Part shown: one piece after another, positions 31,508-43,769 of the stretch
Numbering within the stretch: the first letter of the stretch is position 1
How the letters are laid out: every line of letters begins with the position of its first letter
From: Sciurus carolinensis
Lineage: Eukaryota > Chordata > Mammalia > Rodentia > Sciuridae
NCBI RefSeq assembly: GCF_902686445.1
Contig: NC_062219.1
Coordinates: forward strand, 45,473,056 to 45,537,055
DNA: 64,000 bases
Direction: 5' to 3'
Made by a program: the position numbers and the translations under genes
The notes under the pieces: generated by a model
Database searches by the model: none
What the model saw: the letters and a program-made list of their open reading frames with translations, nothing else
What the model was told of the DNA's origin: nothing

Positions 31508-32432
31508 AGCTGTAATGTTAGGTCATTTAGTTGCTGACTTTTCATTCTTTTCTGGAATGTGCTCCATGGAATGAATTTTCCTCTTAGTACCGCTTTCATA
31601 GTGGTACCCAGAGATTTTGATATGTTGTATCATCATTCTCATTGACCTCTAAGAATTTTTTTATCTCCTCCCTGATGTTTTCTGTTATCCATGTTTCATT
31701 CAATAGCATATTATTTAGTCTCCAGGTGTTGGAGTAATTTCCGTTTTTTCTTTTGTCATTGATTTCTACTCTCAGTCCATTCTGATCTGATAGAACACAA
31801 GGCAGTATCTCTATTTGTTTGCATTTCCTAAGGGCTGCTTTGTGGCATAACATATGGTCTATTTTTGAGAAGGTTGTGTGTGCTGCTGAGAAGAAAGTGA
31901 ATTCGCTCATTGATGGATGGAATATTCTATATATGTCTATTAAGTCTAGGTTATTGATTGTGTTATTGAGTTCTATGGTTTCTTTGGAGCAGTGTGTTAA
32001 AGTCACCCAGAATTATTGTGTTGTAGTCTATGTGATTCCTAAAATTGAGAAGGATTTGTTTGATGTACAGGGATGAACCATTGTTTGGGGCATATATACT
32101 ATCTTTATGTCTTCCAAATTTATGGTTCCCTTAAGCAGTATGAAATGTCCTTCTTTATCCGTTCTGAATAACTTTGGCTTGAAGTCCACTTTATCTGATA
32201 TAAGGATGGAACCCCCCGCTTTTTTACTGAGTTCATGTGCGTGGTAGGTTTTTCCCCATCCTTTCACCTTTAGTCTGTGGATATCTCTTTCTATGAGATG
32301 AGTCTCTTGCAGGCAGCATATTGTTGGGTCTTTCTTTTTAATCCAATCTGTCAGTCTATGTCTTTTGATTGATGAGTTTAGGCCATTAACGTTCAGGGTT
32401 ATTATTGAGATATGATTTGTATTTCCAGTCAT
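31508..32432 (-). pseudogene. L1 ORF2, 5' part (endonuclease), broken
   Basis: ATG at 32432. Reads TLNVNGLNS and CLQETHL, then KAGGSILISDKVDF. The frame changes near 32030, and 31596-32006 continues with [27 protein letters not shown], holding the S-x-I-D-H endonuclease motif. The frame then runs into provirus C. Confidence 0.8.
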
Positions 32433-32488
32433 TTGGGCTTAATTTTGGTTTTTAATTTGGCGTGGTTTCTCCTTTGAGTGATTTTTCT

Positions 32489-33249
32489 CTAAGGTAGTTC
32501 CTCCCTTTGCTGACCTACATTGTTGTTTTTCATTTCCTCCTCATGGAATATTTTGTTGAGAACATTCTGTAGCGCAGGCTTTCTATTTGTAAATTCTTTT
32601 AACTTTTGTTGATCATGGAAGGATTTTATTTCATCTTCAAATCTGAAGGTTAGTTTTCTGGGTATAGGATTCTTGGTTGGCAACCATGTTCTTTCAGAGC
32701 TTGAAAAATGTTGTTCCAGGCCCTTCTAGCTTTTAGAATCTGGGTGAGAAGTCAGCTGCTATCCGTATTGGTTTCCCCCTGTAATCTGATGCTTTTCTCT
32801 CGCAGCCTTCAAAATCCTATCTTTATTTTGAATGTTAGGCATTTTCATTATAATGTGCCTTGGTGTGGATCTGTTGTGATTTTGTGTATTTGGTGTTCTG
32901 TAAGCCTCTTGTATTTGATTTTCCATTTCATTCTTCAGGTTTGGGAAATTTTCTGATATTATTTCATTGAATAGATTGTTCATTCCTTTGGTTTGTATCT
33001 CTCTGTGCCTTCCTCAATCTTGGTAATTCTTAAATATGCTCTTTTCATGATGTCCCATAGTTCTTGGAGATTGTGTTCATGATGTCTTACCATCTTCTCT
33101 GTTTGGGCAACTTTATTTTCAAGATTAAATATTTTGTCTTCATTGTCTGAGGTTCTGTCTTCCAAGTGGTCTAGTCTTTTGGTGATGCTTTCCATTGAGT
33201 TTTTTTATTTGGTTTATTGTTTCCTTCATTTCAAGGATTTCTGTTTGTG

Positions 33250-33280
<31 letters not shown>

Positions 33281-33519
33281 CTCTCTTTGTTGAAATGATC
33301 TTTTGCTTCCTGCAGGTGCTCTTTCAGTTTATTGGTATTATCATTCATTTCCTGCATTTGCTCTCTTATCTCAACCTTTGCTTCACGAATCATCTTAATC
33401 ATGTATAATCTGAAGTCCTTTTCTGACATTTCTTCTACCATACTGTCATTGGATTCTATTACTATAGAATCTAGATTTGTTTGGATCATTTTCTTCCCTT
33501 GTTTTTTCATGTTGTTCAT
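32489..33519 (-). pseudogene. L1 ORF1, broken, with long A-run
   Basis: ATG at 33519. Same domain order as the copy at 10224. The coiled-coil part is interrupted by a run of about 29 A in its own sense (33250-33278 as T), where the other copy has 12. RRM-like and C-terminal domains follow in shifted frames (32980-33195, 32759-32983, 32489-32683). Confidence 0.8.
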
Positions 33520-34678
33520 GTATCTTCCCCTCTAGCAGTGCAGATCCTGGGGTATTGCAGATTTCACCCTATAGGCTTATAGTGACCATATAGGTTTCCA
33601 AAACCTTTTCTTTAAGGGGAGATCAATATTAGCAGTGCCCAATTCAGACACTATGGAATCCTAGACCAAATAGCCCCTATGAGGATAATAACAATATTGT
33701 CATAATAAACAGAATGAGTTCAAACATTATCTTCAGTAAAACAAACAGATTTGCAATAAGGTCTGCAGTTTCTAATGGGGGACAAAGAGGATGCAGAGGG
33801 ATGTAGAATGTGGCTGTTAATGGGATAAGAAAAGAATATACAGAAGTTCTAGATAATAGAAAGGGTGAGAGTGTAATCAAAAGAAATTGGATGTTAACAT
33901 GCAAAAAAGGGAGAAAGAGACTCTGAGGGAACAGGTAAACAAAAGGAAAAGATCAAGGAAAGTAAAGAAATAAAAACTTAAATTTTTTCAATAAGGAGAA
34001 AAAAGAAAATCTACATTATAACAGTCATATAGTATTCAAACTTCCCAGCCTCCAGTAGCCTGATGCATGAGAGGTACCTGACAATGAGCTTCAAGTCTCC
34101 AGCAGGCGTCTCAGGATGGGATTTGCCCCACCTAAAGATCAGAGCTATAGCTTCCAGGATTATCTAAGATGTCCGCTCTGGCTTCCAAATGTGTTGGCAA
34201 ATGGGGAGCTGCAGCTCAGGGTGTGGACGTGGTCAGCTGGAGGTCCTGGAGGTGGGGTGCAGTTGGTCAGGCAGGGGTCCTGGAGGTTGGGTGTGTTGGT
34301 GTGGTTGTGGGATCCTGGAGGCCCAGTGCAATCAGTTGGTCTGTGGTCCCGGTGATAGGGCACAGTCAGTTGGTCTGGGGGTACTGGCGGCAGTGAGCAG
34401 TCAGCCGATGTGGGGGCCCCAGAGGCAGGGAGTGATCGGTTGGGCTGAGGGATCCTGGAGATGGGACTCAGTCAGTCTGGCCAGGGGTCCTATGGGGCCT
34501 GGCTGTTGTCTGAGAATGGCGGCAACCATGTGTAATCAAACCTGCAGGTACTGTAACAGTGAACTTCCAGGCAACAGCAGGCAACTGGTGCTTCACTGGC
34601 GGTTGGCGATCAGTTTGCTGACTGTTGTCAGACGATCGGGAGGTGAACCTCGTGCGTTGGGTGATGGATAGGTGTAAG
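33520..34678 (-). promoter_or_regulatory. L1 5' UTR / internal promoter region, 5'-truncated
   Basis: GC-rich near 34160-34500, matching the 5' UTR of the L1 head (9060-10223). It lacks the first roughly 250 bp including the YY1-like start, so promoter activity is doubtful. The 160-codon plus frame here (34189-34671) is a product of GC-rich sequence. Confidence 0.7.
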
Positions 34679-34744
34679 GCCAATAATTTTAGTTTTGATA
34701 ACACCAATTTGGTAATGTGTTCTTCTAAGCTTTACATTTAACTA

Positions 34745-34832
34745 AGTTTTTCATATACAACCAGAGAAATAACAATTGTACCCCATTTGTGTACAATGAA
34801 TCAAAATACATAAATAAATTAAAAAAAAAAAC
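34745..34832 (+). repeat. Short L1 3' end fragment with A tail
   Basis: 'tacaaccagagaaataacaattgtaccccatttgtgtacaatgaatcaaaatac' and 'aaattaaaaaaaaaaac' resemble the 3' end of the L1 family seen at 19153 and 22684 in reverse. Confidence 0.55.
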
Positions 34833-37809
34833 TATTAAAGTAAAATTTAGAATCCAGCATGTACAGTAACAATAATTACAAGTCTGCATGGGTTAACAAA
34901 AATCAAAGAATAGCCTTAAATCTCTTATACATTTAGAAAACAGTGTTAATGATCAGAAATTAACTTAGTCAAAGAAAACATAAGACAGGTCTTCAAATGA
35001 CATCATGGTCTTTCTAAGTCAGATACAATGTATAAAAGAGCACTTATTGCTTATCTTTCCCTTAAACTTAAATAAACTTTCATTTTATAAACTTTCACTG
35101 AACATCTGAACAAGGTTTGGAGAGAGAGAGTTCTCAGATGCATACATATATGTACTCACATATATTTAGGGTGTCAACTATCATGCTATAACCAAAGTAA
35201 CAATCGTTTGTTTAACCAGTTACAAAGTAATCATGTAAGAGTTCAAAGCAGGTACCAACTCCCAATTCCTTTAAGACTTAATTTCCTCACGTAATGAAAA
35301 CTAAAAAATACAAGAAAATCATCTCAAAAGATAAGAGCACATCAATGTTTGAGACTTTGTTTCATATCAGTATATTAAAGTTCAAATAACTATGACTGTG
35401 CTAATTATAGCCAATTTAATCACAAACACAAACTTTTGAGATTTACCTTTCACAAACCTTCTGCAACTTAATTAAACACAACTTTACATACTTACTTTTG
35501 TCCTCTTTCATCTTGGGCTTCAATCTAAGAATATTAGTTTACCAGAGAAAATGCTTTCTCATCCAGAAACATTTTTTTACCTTCCCATTTCCATACTAAA
35601 ACATATTTCCATACCTATAACTTTCTTTTATCTTTTCTAGTTTTGGATCCTTTCTTAAATTCATACTCTGAAACAGACCTTATGAATGTTATCTGTGCAC
35701 TTAATCTACACAGCAAATTTCATCCCAGGTGAGGGTGGGATAATCCAACATATACAAAAACTGTACCGTAATGTTTTTTCTCCCAGGTTGCATTGAAGGG
35801 ATTGGAGCACAGGATATTTGTGAGTCTGACCTGTCTCCATTATCATTATCACTATGCTATCAACTTTAAGTGATTTCCCCACTGTCAGTTGTACCCAGAG
35901 ACTCCTTTGGGGCCTTTTTCTTATACTAGGAATATTGATATGCAATGGAGGAGGCACTTTCTATCCTTTTCTGTAGGTTTCCTTGAGAGCCCTTTGCAAA
36001 GGTTACTTACAAAACACAGGTTGGCCTTATTTTCTTTTTTGTTTCTGGGTTCAGTTCTTTATTCTGCCAGTCTCTCCAGGCATTTTGTTGGATGGGATAC
36101 TAATATAGCAAGAGTTGCTTTGCCTCAGTGATGAATATCCTCTGGCCAAATGGGGTCTCTTGTCAGATCTTAAAAGGGGAGACCATTCCTGCCCCCAGGT
36201 CATAAACTGACAGAGCTGAAACCTACTGCCACATCCTTTGTGGCCAGCAGCCTCCACACACCAGGGGCAACTGGGGCTGGAGGGCAGGGCAGAGGCTAGG
36301 TTCTCTTTGGCCTATTTTTTTTTTAACAACCCAGGAAGCTTTTCTGGGATTTTTGCCCCCCCCCCCCAACACACACACATTTTAGGGCTGGTGTCCTTGA
36401 CCACAGTGAGATGATCTGCTGTGGGCTGCTGGGGCAGACTGAGAATCAGTGCTGGGACTGCCAGCACTAGGTTTAAGAGATTGAAATCTCTTTTAACCCT
36501 TTCTTCTGGTGTCCTGATATCCTTGCACACCAGAGGCAGTGCCTTTTGGCACCTTGAGCTTAGTTCCTGACGGTTCAGACCCCTCCCTCTCATGCACCTT
36601 CATAAATGCCTGTACAGACAGAATCTCTTTCATATACTTTACCCCTGACAGACCAACTTCAATGTCAAGATTGTATAGTAATCCAGAAAAACCATTTAAA
36701 AGCCAGATTGTGTTATAGTAAACTCTCTTTCTCTAAGATAGGCTTATTGCTGTAGGTGACCCCTTCAGCCAAGTTCTCTGCTCAGGAGACTACCAGTAAG
36801 ATCAATGCAGCATAGCCCATGTTTTAAAAGGCCAGCAACAGACAAAAAAAAAAAAGATCACAGAAACCAGGGCTGACGGATAGGAACCTTTAAAACAGAC
36901 AGACTGATACATACAAATTTCTTCAACTTACTTTACCTTGACAGACCAACTCCAACTGCAAGATTGTACAATAATCTAGAAAGCCAGATCATTATAGTAA
37001 AACATTACCTTAGACTTTTAGAAGGCCCTTTCTTCAACTTACTTTACCTCTGACAAACTCCAATTGCAGGATTGTACAAAAAGGAAACACAGAGGGAGAC
37101 AACCAGAAAAGAGCCCTAAAACCATGGTTGAGTGATGGAAACCTTTAAATTGACCAGTGAAGATCTTTCCCCAGAGACTTCCCATAGAATCAATGCAGTA
37201 CTGGCCATGTCTTAAAAGGGGCAGTAGCAGATACAAACAAAGCAGACAACCAGAGGGATTCCCAAGCCCAAGCCCAACAAACAGATGAGAACCTAGAACA
37301 GATCAGAAGGGAGTACATATCCCTAGGTTCTTGAGTCCCACTTAACCATGACTGCTACACCAGTGGTGCCACAGAGGTTCCCAGAAAGAGGGACCAGATG
37401 TTCCCACAATGAGAAATCAGGAATATGGAATCAAGGGAATCAGCATGCACAAAAAATGGCCAAAATTGTCGTGACTTTCCTGAGTTTAGTTTCCCTTTTC
37501 TCAAATTGGACCATAATGGAGCATCCTGTACTGTTCAGGGAGAGAAGGTGGGAGTTTCCCAAAGCAAAAAGAGTTTTAGCAGCTGCTGGCATGGTCCTCC
37601 AGTTCCTCCCTTTATTCACAGGAACAGCTCCTCTGGTTCAACCTAAGGTAAACTCACCCATCTCCTAACTTTCCTATAGTTAGCTCTCAACAAGTTTGCC
37701 AGCCACCTTACGTCCTCAGCATGGAAGTGGGGTTCCAGGCCTACCCAAGAAAGTGGAGCAGGGGCTGTTTTGGGGTCCCATCTGGGTTGTTGAATTTGTT
37801 GCCAAAAGC
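34833..37809 (-). other. Provirus B leader/gag-side interior, non-coding
   Basis: Between the nested L1 and the 5' LTR. No long coding frame on the provirus strand. It contains a run of 11 C at 36357-36367 and a degenerate tandem repeat at 36630-37250. Confidence 0.5.
36630..37250. repeat. Imperfect tandem repeats in provirus B leader
   Basis: The block 'actttacc-ctgacagaccaactccaa-tg-aagattgta' occurs near 36638, 36929 and 37038. 'atcaatgcag...ccatgt-ttaaaagg' occurs near 36801 and 37191. These are remnants of an internal duplication of roughly 390 bp plus a third partial unit. Confidence 0.7.
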
Positions 37810-38258
37810 TGGGTCCTTGTATCTGATATCCATCCAATAACAAGGGTGTGATTTTGCTAGCAAAGGAGAAACACAGTTGTCTTCTGTCCTAGAGGCTGTG
37901 ATTTTACCCATCAGCAGGAAATTTTTTACTTTTATTAAAGAGGTGACTCAAAGGCTACATTCCACGTGTTCTCTGTTGGAGTTGTAATTCACTTGTTAAT
38001 TTGGGAGATAGTCATTTCTGAGATCTTCTGGCCATCCCCAAAGTCTGGCTTCCTTCATTCCTATGGTGGGTGCAGGGACCGATAACTCTGCCTAGGATGG
38101 GGAAGAAAGGTAATCCTGTTTCCCCTGAGATTAGGAGGAGAAGAGATTAGGGAGGAGTAGGGAGAGAGAAGAGAAATAAACACGTCCATTTAAAAAATAA
38201 GTTGCAGTGACAGAGCAGCAAGTGTTACATTCAAAGCATAAATTGGACCACTGTTACA
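37810..38258 (-). repeat. 5' LTR of provirus B
   Basis: TGGGTCCTTG...CTGTTACA. It shares long blocks with 20032-20481 but lost the segment carrying the poly(A) signal near its U5 end. Confidence 0.7.
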
Positions 38259-39014
38259 CTAACATGTTGTTGAGTTTACTGCTTGGGTTCAGAGTTTTGG
38301 TATGAAAAATACTAAAATCATACTTATTTTACCTATTAAAAAATTCACATCCAATGTGAATTTCCAAAATCAGAAATGAATGGAAGACCAAATTTACGTA
38401 AGTGCAAGTGCTGATTCCATGCCTTTGCAATGTGTGCAGACCTCTATAAGTGTCTCCAGAAGCACAGTAAATTCCAGATCTCCTGGAAGCTCATTCTCCT
38501 CAGCTGCTTATTTTGGCCTTGAGAAAGCTCTGTTGTGCTGAGTGTGGGTTGTGGTGCAGTGACTGCCGTCAGCAATGTGGCCACTGAGAATTTGCTCCCT
38601 GACTCAGAGTTCTCACCCAGGGATGGCCCTTGGCAGGGCCCATACTGCTCATCTGCATGGCAGGTCTTGCCCTCTTGGTGGGATTAACCTCTGCCTTTCA
38701 CCCCTAAGGCTTTTTCTGCTAGATATTTCTGGGGGACATGCTACCCACCCATATATGCTCCTACCCTGTTAGTCTTATCTGATGGCTCCTAACAGGCTTT
38801 CCATGTCTAAGTTGACATTGTGCTAGTCTAAGCCACATTGATGAAACCTAGGCACTGACCCATTGTGCCTGATGATTCCACATTGCCCCTGGCCAGTCAC
38901 CACCCCAAAACTTGTGTTTGTCACCATGATGACTGTGGTGTCCACATAACAGACACCACTGAATCAATACAAATTAATTCCCCCCATGCCTTTTTCTAGA
39001 AAAAACTCTCAAAA
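38259..39014. other. Unannotated, no gene seen
   Basis: Right flank of provirus B; no domain-bearing frame or clear repeat. Confidence 0.3.
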
Positions 39015-39200
39015 CCCTCATTTTAGTGATTAATTCATTCAACAAATATTAATTTAATTGCCTCATTCTGGAGTTTGCTGTCATGAAGTTCACATGTGAG
39101 TCAGGAAATTAACAGTAAACAATAAAAAGTGAGTTGCAATGAATGCTGAATGCTATAAAGAAAACATGGCAAGAAGAGAGAATGTAATAGGCTCTTTCAA
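39015..39200 (-). repeat. L2 3' end, antisense
   Basis: 'aattcattcaacaaatatta...tgaagttcacatgtgagtcagg' and 'gctataaagaaaacatggc' resemble reverse-strand L2. Confidence 0.5.
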
Positions 39201-41611
39201 AGAAGATACAGATGGTGATGAAGAGTTCAATTAGAATAATGTCCCCCATTTAAATGCAACATACACCTGGAAACTAGGATGGTAGCAATTCCTCGAAGAA
39301 TAAAGTCCTACTGCATATATGTCAGGTTTTCATTCATGAAAATAGTCAAGGGAGAAGAAAGAAATGGTGGGAGTAACGTTCGAAGTAAGGATGAGCCAAA
39401 AGAAAACACAAAATTCTACAAGAAAAAGTACATACAAATTCCCACAGCTTCAGGGTAGGTATTCTAATCACTTTGTCATCTCTTTCTACTGGTGGGGTGA
39501 ATGTACACTTGCAAAACCACACAAAGGCCTAGCTCTGCCATCTATTTTTATGCAAGAGGAGAATGTGTGGTGTCTGCCTTGCCTGGGGAAGCTGTCCTGC
39601 TCAGAGCCACTAAGCTCTTTTCTCTAGCAGGGCAGTCATTCTTTATGTCACCTGACTGTTTACACCCGGAAACAGAAACCAGGAATATGTACCTGATCCT
39701 GAGACAACCAATCCAGAGGCTGACCTGTGAGTTGGCTCAGAGCAATAAACCCTGAACCAATAAGGACTAGAGTGATAAAGCTCGTCAATCAGATTCTCTC
39801 TCATGATGTCTCTTTCTGGAATCAGAACCAGGAAATATAAAAGTGAGTTGGTAGCAGGAGAAAAGGCAAGAAAGCAGAAACCAAGAGAGGGACTGAGTCA
39901 CATGGATGCGATGCACTAAAGGGAAGAACAGCCTTCCTGGGCTGCTGGAGATGGGTAGCAGATACCATCAGTTTCTTCCCACTCCACATTTCCCCTGTGC
40001 TACCCCAGCTTTTCACTAGCACCAGCTGACTCTATCTGCCGGTATCTGTATTTCTGAGAGTAAGGCTTTATGTCCAGATGTTACAGTAAGCTAGAAGTTT
40101 GAGGGAATTAATACCTCTCAGGATCAGCCCTGATCCATATTCCCTTAGGTGGGATAATTCCAAAATATGTGTTTTGCACCATTTTCTTAAGATTCCCTGC
40201 GAGATTAAACTCCATTCACCCACTGTGACAGTGACTCCATCACACATCCTGTATTGCCTGCCAACCACTTCTTTCTTTCTCTGCTCCCCTAGGAGAATGA
40301 CCTGCACATCCCACATAAAGCACTTGCATGTGAATTCTTGCCTCAGACTGTTTCCCCAGGAGGCAAGAAGATGACTTAGATCTTGAAGTAACTTGGATCT
40401 TTAACAGCAGTTGCCAAATCACTTCTGGATAGCCATGTTTGGAGTCTTGGGAGATTCTTGTTTTTTTGTGTGTGTGTTTTTGTTTTTGTTTTTTAGCAGG
40501 TAAATTCTGACTCAGCAAGTATCCATTACTAGTGACTAAAAGAGCTTAAGTGCTCAAGGCAGGAAACAGGTGTTTGGGGAAGGAAGAAATTGAATCTTTC
40601 TTAGAGATAGAACCATATCCCTTTTAGGAAGTACTTTTGGTAAACATTTGTTTCATGTTGAGACTTTCTGTTAAAGCAAAGTCAGATTCCTAGTCAAAAT
40701 ATTTAATTTGAGCTTCCAGACTTCCTATCTTGTGACTGTCCTATGATTGACTGCCACATGAGCTTTGAGAGGCATTAAAGGTAAGAACCACAATCCCAGG
40801 GCAATTGGTTCATAACAGGATTTTGAAAAAAAAATTTAAGCAACCTATGGTATTGGGAGAATCCTTTGGGAATAACACCTAGCTGGCTCTGAAGTACTTT
40901 CCTCTAACAGATGCTGCTTTAAAAGGGTGGGAGGACCAGGTGCTTCTATCATGTTTGTTCTAAAGAGAAAATATTTCTTCCCAACTTGAGACTTCATTAG
41001 TTTCTCCATCTGCACAAAGAGTGTTTACATTATGATACATTTAAATAATAAAATACTATAACAAAAAGAAGAATTACAAAACACCTTAAAAGGGGTAAAA
41101 ATGACTATTCCATATCCTGAGATATGGTAGAGGGAGGTGGCATCCCTCTACCTTTCATTGTATTTGAGTTATTTTATATACTCTATAAGTTGTAGAAAAT
41201 TGATAATAACTCAAGTGACTACTGTTCATAGAAATGCAAATGAACTATGTCCAATGGAATGCAAGTGCTTATTGCCTTGTGGATCTTGACCAGTTTTGCA
41301 TGTTTGTATAAATTCATTTCAGCATTTCTAATTGCCTGTAAACATGCGGTAATTTACATTCTCCCTTGAGCTTGTTGTAACATCTTACCGTACGGTCATT
41401 AATTAATAAGTTGAACAAAATCTTGTACCTGTGTTCATTTCATCATAGCACAAGAGTCATCATTCTGACCTTTAAAAATTGTCTTTTGACAAAGACAAAT
41501 AGTTAAGCAGAAAAAGCAAGTTGTAAATTGGCATGAAATTGTGTAATCGAACTTTATGAGAGCAGAGATCTTGTCTGGAATTTGTTGGGAATTAAGTTCA
41601 AAGTTGTAGGA

Positions 41612-41613
<2 letters not shown>
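39201..41613. other. No gene recognised; possible old LTR at 39600-40080
   Basis: The stretch 39600-40080 has CCAAT-like 'accaatccag' and 'aaccaataagg', and TATA-like 'aaatataaaagtgag' (39833), then a mixed region, which would fit an old LTR, but no family is recognised. The rest (40080-41600) shows only short AT-rich and GT-rich patches. Confidence 0.3.
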
Positions 41614-41652
<39 letters not shown>

Positions 41653-41661
41653 TGTGTGTGT
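41614..41661 (+). repeat. (TG)n microsatellite
   Basis: About 24 dinucleotides with one 'tatg' interruption, next to a SINE. Confidence 0.95.
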
Positions 41662-41840
41662 TACTGGGGACTGAACTCAGTGGTATTCTACCACTGATTA
41701 ACATGTCCAGTCCTTTAAAAAATTTTTTCTTGTTTTTTTTTTTTTTTTTTTTTTTTTTTTGAGACAGGGTCTTACTAAATTGCCAAGACAGGCCTCAAAC
41801 TTGTGATACTCCTACCTCAGCCTCTGGAGTTGCTGGTAAT
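41662..41840 (-). repeat. Compound ID plus B1/7SL-like SINE
   Basis: 'ttactggggactgaactcag' (ID part), long T-run 41731-41760, 'gagacagggtcttactaaattgcc' and 'cctcagcctctggagttgc' (B1-like part). In its own sense the B1-like monomer comes first, the ID-like monomer second. Confidence 0.75.
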
Positions 41841-41934
41841 GTCTGAATATATTAAGGGAGAGGACTGTCAGACTTCTCTAGTTGAAGCTGTCTGATGCAA
41901 GGTTAAGCTTTTAGGGCTTATGATCAAGCAGAGA

Positions 41935-42115
41935 AAGGTCCAAATTCAGATTTTACAATGTAGTAGCTCTGTAGCATTAGGCAACTCTTGTAACATTTCT
42001 AAGCATCAGTTTTCCCAGTAAAACAGCAATAACTTAGGGTTCTTGAAAGACTTAATTAGTGCAAGTTATAACTTTCGCAGTGACTGCATATATGTGGTAA
42101 CTAGCTATAACTAAC
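41935..42115 (+). repeat. MIR SINE
   Basis: 'tagctctgtagcattaggcaactcttgtaacatttctaagcatcagttttccc' then 'aacagcaataacttagggttcttgaaagacttaa', the MIR core order. Confidence 0.65.
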
Positions 42116-43769
42116 CATATTGCCTCATGAATATTTTCAAAATGTTGCAAGAATAAAAGTGTTTGAGAGTAATATGTGGGAGGGCACTTCCTGAATGAGC
42201 ACCAGGTGGGCCAGGGAGATGCAGAGGAAGCTGTGGCATCTGTTGGGTGTATGGTGGATAGAGGAAGCACCAGTTACCAGGTTAGTATTGGGGAGGCCTT
42301 GGAGGAAAATGAAATAGGCAATATGACTTTCTCACCATGGAGAAACCAGCATTGGAATTTCTAACATAGATTTCAAGATGTTTAAGGACCAAACTTAGAA
42401 TTCAGGCACAGAAGCCACACAGAGAAAGAAACTGAAAGCACTAATCTGAGTGCTTGTTGGGGAGCCAGGAGAGACAAAGCAATTGACCCAGAAGTAATGG
42501 ACCTAGAAGTGAGAGTGTATGGTGTCAACAAGGTGGGGGCAAGGGCAAGACCATCATTTCTTCATCTCTAAGAAGTGACTTTTGAACTTGGGTCCCTAAG
42601 GCACCTCAGCTCAGAGAGGAATAAGAAGAACAAGCAGTGTGTGTGTGTGTGTGTGTGTGTGCACGCACACACGTGCACACCCACCCACCCACGGCGCCTC
42701 TGCACATTTCAGCAAGGGGCAGCCAAGAGGCAAATTCTAACTGCCAGCTGCAGCAGCAGCAGCTGGAACAACAGCTGACTTCTGAAGCCAGAGTCCGTGT
42801 TTGTGTGACTTGGTTCCTCCTCCCGGGTTTTGAGGAAGCAAAGATCTCAGCAGAAGAAGGTCTGAAAATATAGGCAGGAGGCAGATTTCTGGGCAAAATA
42901 GCAGATGAGTCCTCAGAACAGCAGCCTGTTTTGCTGCCTGGAGCTTTTTCATTAAATATATAGGGATCCGACCCTTTCTATTGTGTCGTTTTTGTTTCAT
43001 TTCCAGTGAAGTTGAAAAGGTAACACATGGAGATTCCTTTCTGTTTAGTGGGTGGATTTTTTTCTTTTGAGATTTCCCCTCTGTGTATAGGGTGAGGCAG
43101 GAAGCCCTAACTGGCCGGTTAATTGTATATCCTAGTTGTTCTTGGCTTAACCTGTTCTTTTACATGTAAATACTCCATCTTTTAAATTTCTTCCTAAGTA
43201 GTGATTATGGATATGAATATGGCTATGACTTAATGAGGGGTAAAATACTCGGACTCACATCCAGAGGTCTCATGAGCCTTTGTGTCCCCACAAATATTGT
43301 CCCTGTCTTCCTGATCACCAGGGAGCTCTGCCAGAACCTGTAACTGAAGCCTGAGGTTGGTGGTCTGAGTTTTGTTCTCTTAGTGGAGGCCTGATCCTCC
43401 CTTGCTCACCAGCCTTGTCTCTGCCCTTGCTGGTACTGTGTGTCCCTCTAAGTCCTGGTCAGGTTTTGCATTTAGACTTTGGTTTAAATCATCTATGCCA
43501 CAGCCTCTGCACATAAGTCACCTCACTGTTCCTTAAACCATCATCACGGCAGTCACCTTTCAGCCACCTGCTGCATCCCTCGGGGGCTTGTGAGACTGTC
43601 TGTATCCCTCTCACACCACAGAGGAAGAAAAGGGGCTCAGGAGCACCAGACATTCTCTCAGCATTAGGTACCTGTTATTGGGTAGATATGAGCTATCCCC
43701 CCAAAGCTTCTGTGTGGACGCAAGAATACTCAGAGGGGGCATGATTAGCTCACAAAATGAAAACATTAT
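42116..43769. other. No gene recognised; (TG)n/(CA)n at 42638-42680
   Basis: A (TG)n run turns into (CA)n at 42638-42680. A short CAG-rich stretch (42747-42772) creates overlapping frames on both strands; these are low-complexity artefacts. No other signal. Confidence 0.4.

Larger units (their letters stand above)
22684..34678 (-). mobile_element. Near full-length L1, minus strand, split by provirus C
   Basis: 3' end near 22684 (T-rich, 'ttattgtaaacaaatgggatac'), then 3' UTR, ORF2 (23030-25749 and 31508-32432), ORF1 (32489-33519) and a GC-rich 5' UTR ending about 34678 at 'gccttacacctatcc' in its own sense. About 6.2 kb remains after removing provirus C (25750-31507). Compared with the L1 head at 8808 it lacks roughly the first 250 bp. 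All reading frames are broken. It lies within provirus B; target duplications are not clearly resolved. Confidence 0.85.
20032..38258 (-). mobile_element. Provirus B: older relative of provirus A, host of nested insertions
   Basis: Two related LTRs in the same orientation (3' LTR 20032-20481, 5' LTR 37810-38258) frame an interior that aligns with provirus A in several blocks (for example 'acaagtgtacatcttt' at 20997 with 6250; 'attatctgtcctgtaggt' at 21986 with 6850). The element's own interior is about 5 kb once the solo LTR and the L1 with provirus C are removed. A gag nucleocapsid zinc knuckle lies at 21609-21650, and only about 1.1 kb separates it from the 3' LTR, as in A. No intact gene. 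LTRs are much more diverged than in A. The primer site is not clear (minus-strand TTGGCAACAAATTC after the 5' LTR). Flanking duplications are unresolved. Confidence 0.7.

Noticed and set aside
34189..34671. 160-codon Cys/Gly/Trp-rich plus frame
   Set aside because: Antisense of the GC-rich L1 5' UTR; the same sequence in the other L1 gives different broken frames.
42606..42896. Frames on both strands with Gln- or Ser/Cys-rich runs
   Set aside because: Produced by a (TG)n/(CA)n tract and a short CAG-rich stretch; no exon signals or conserved protein.
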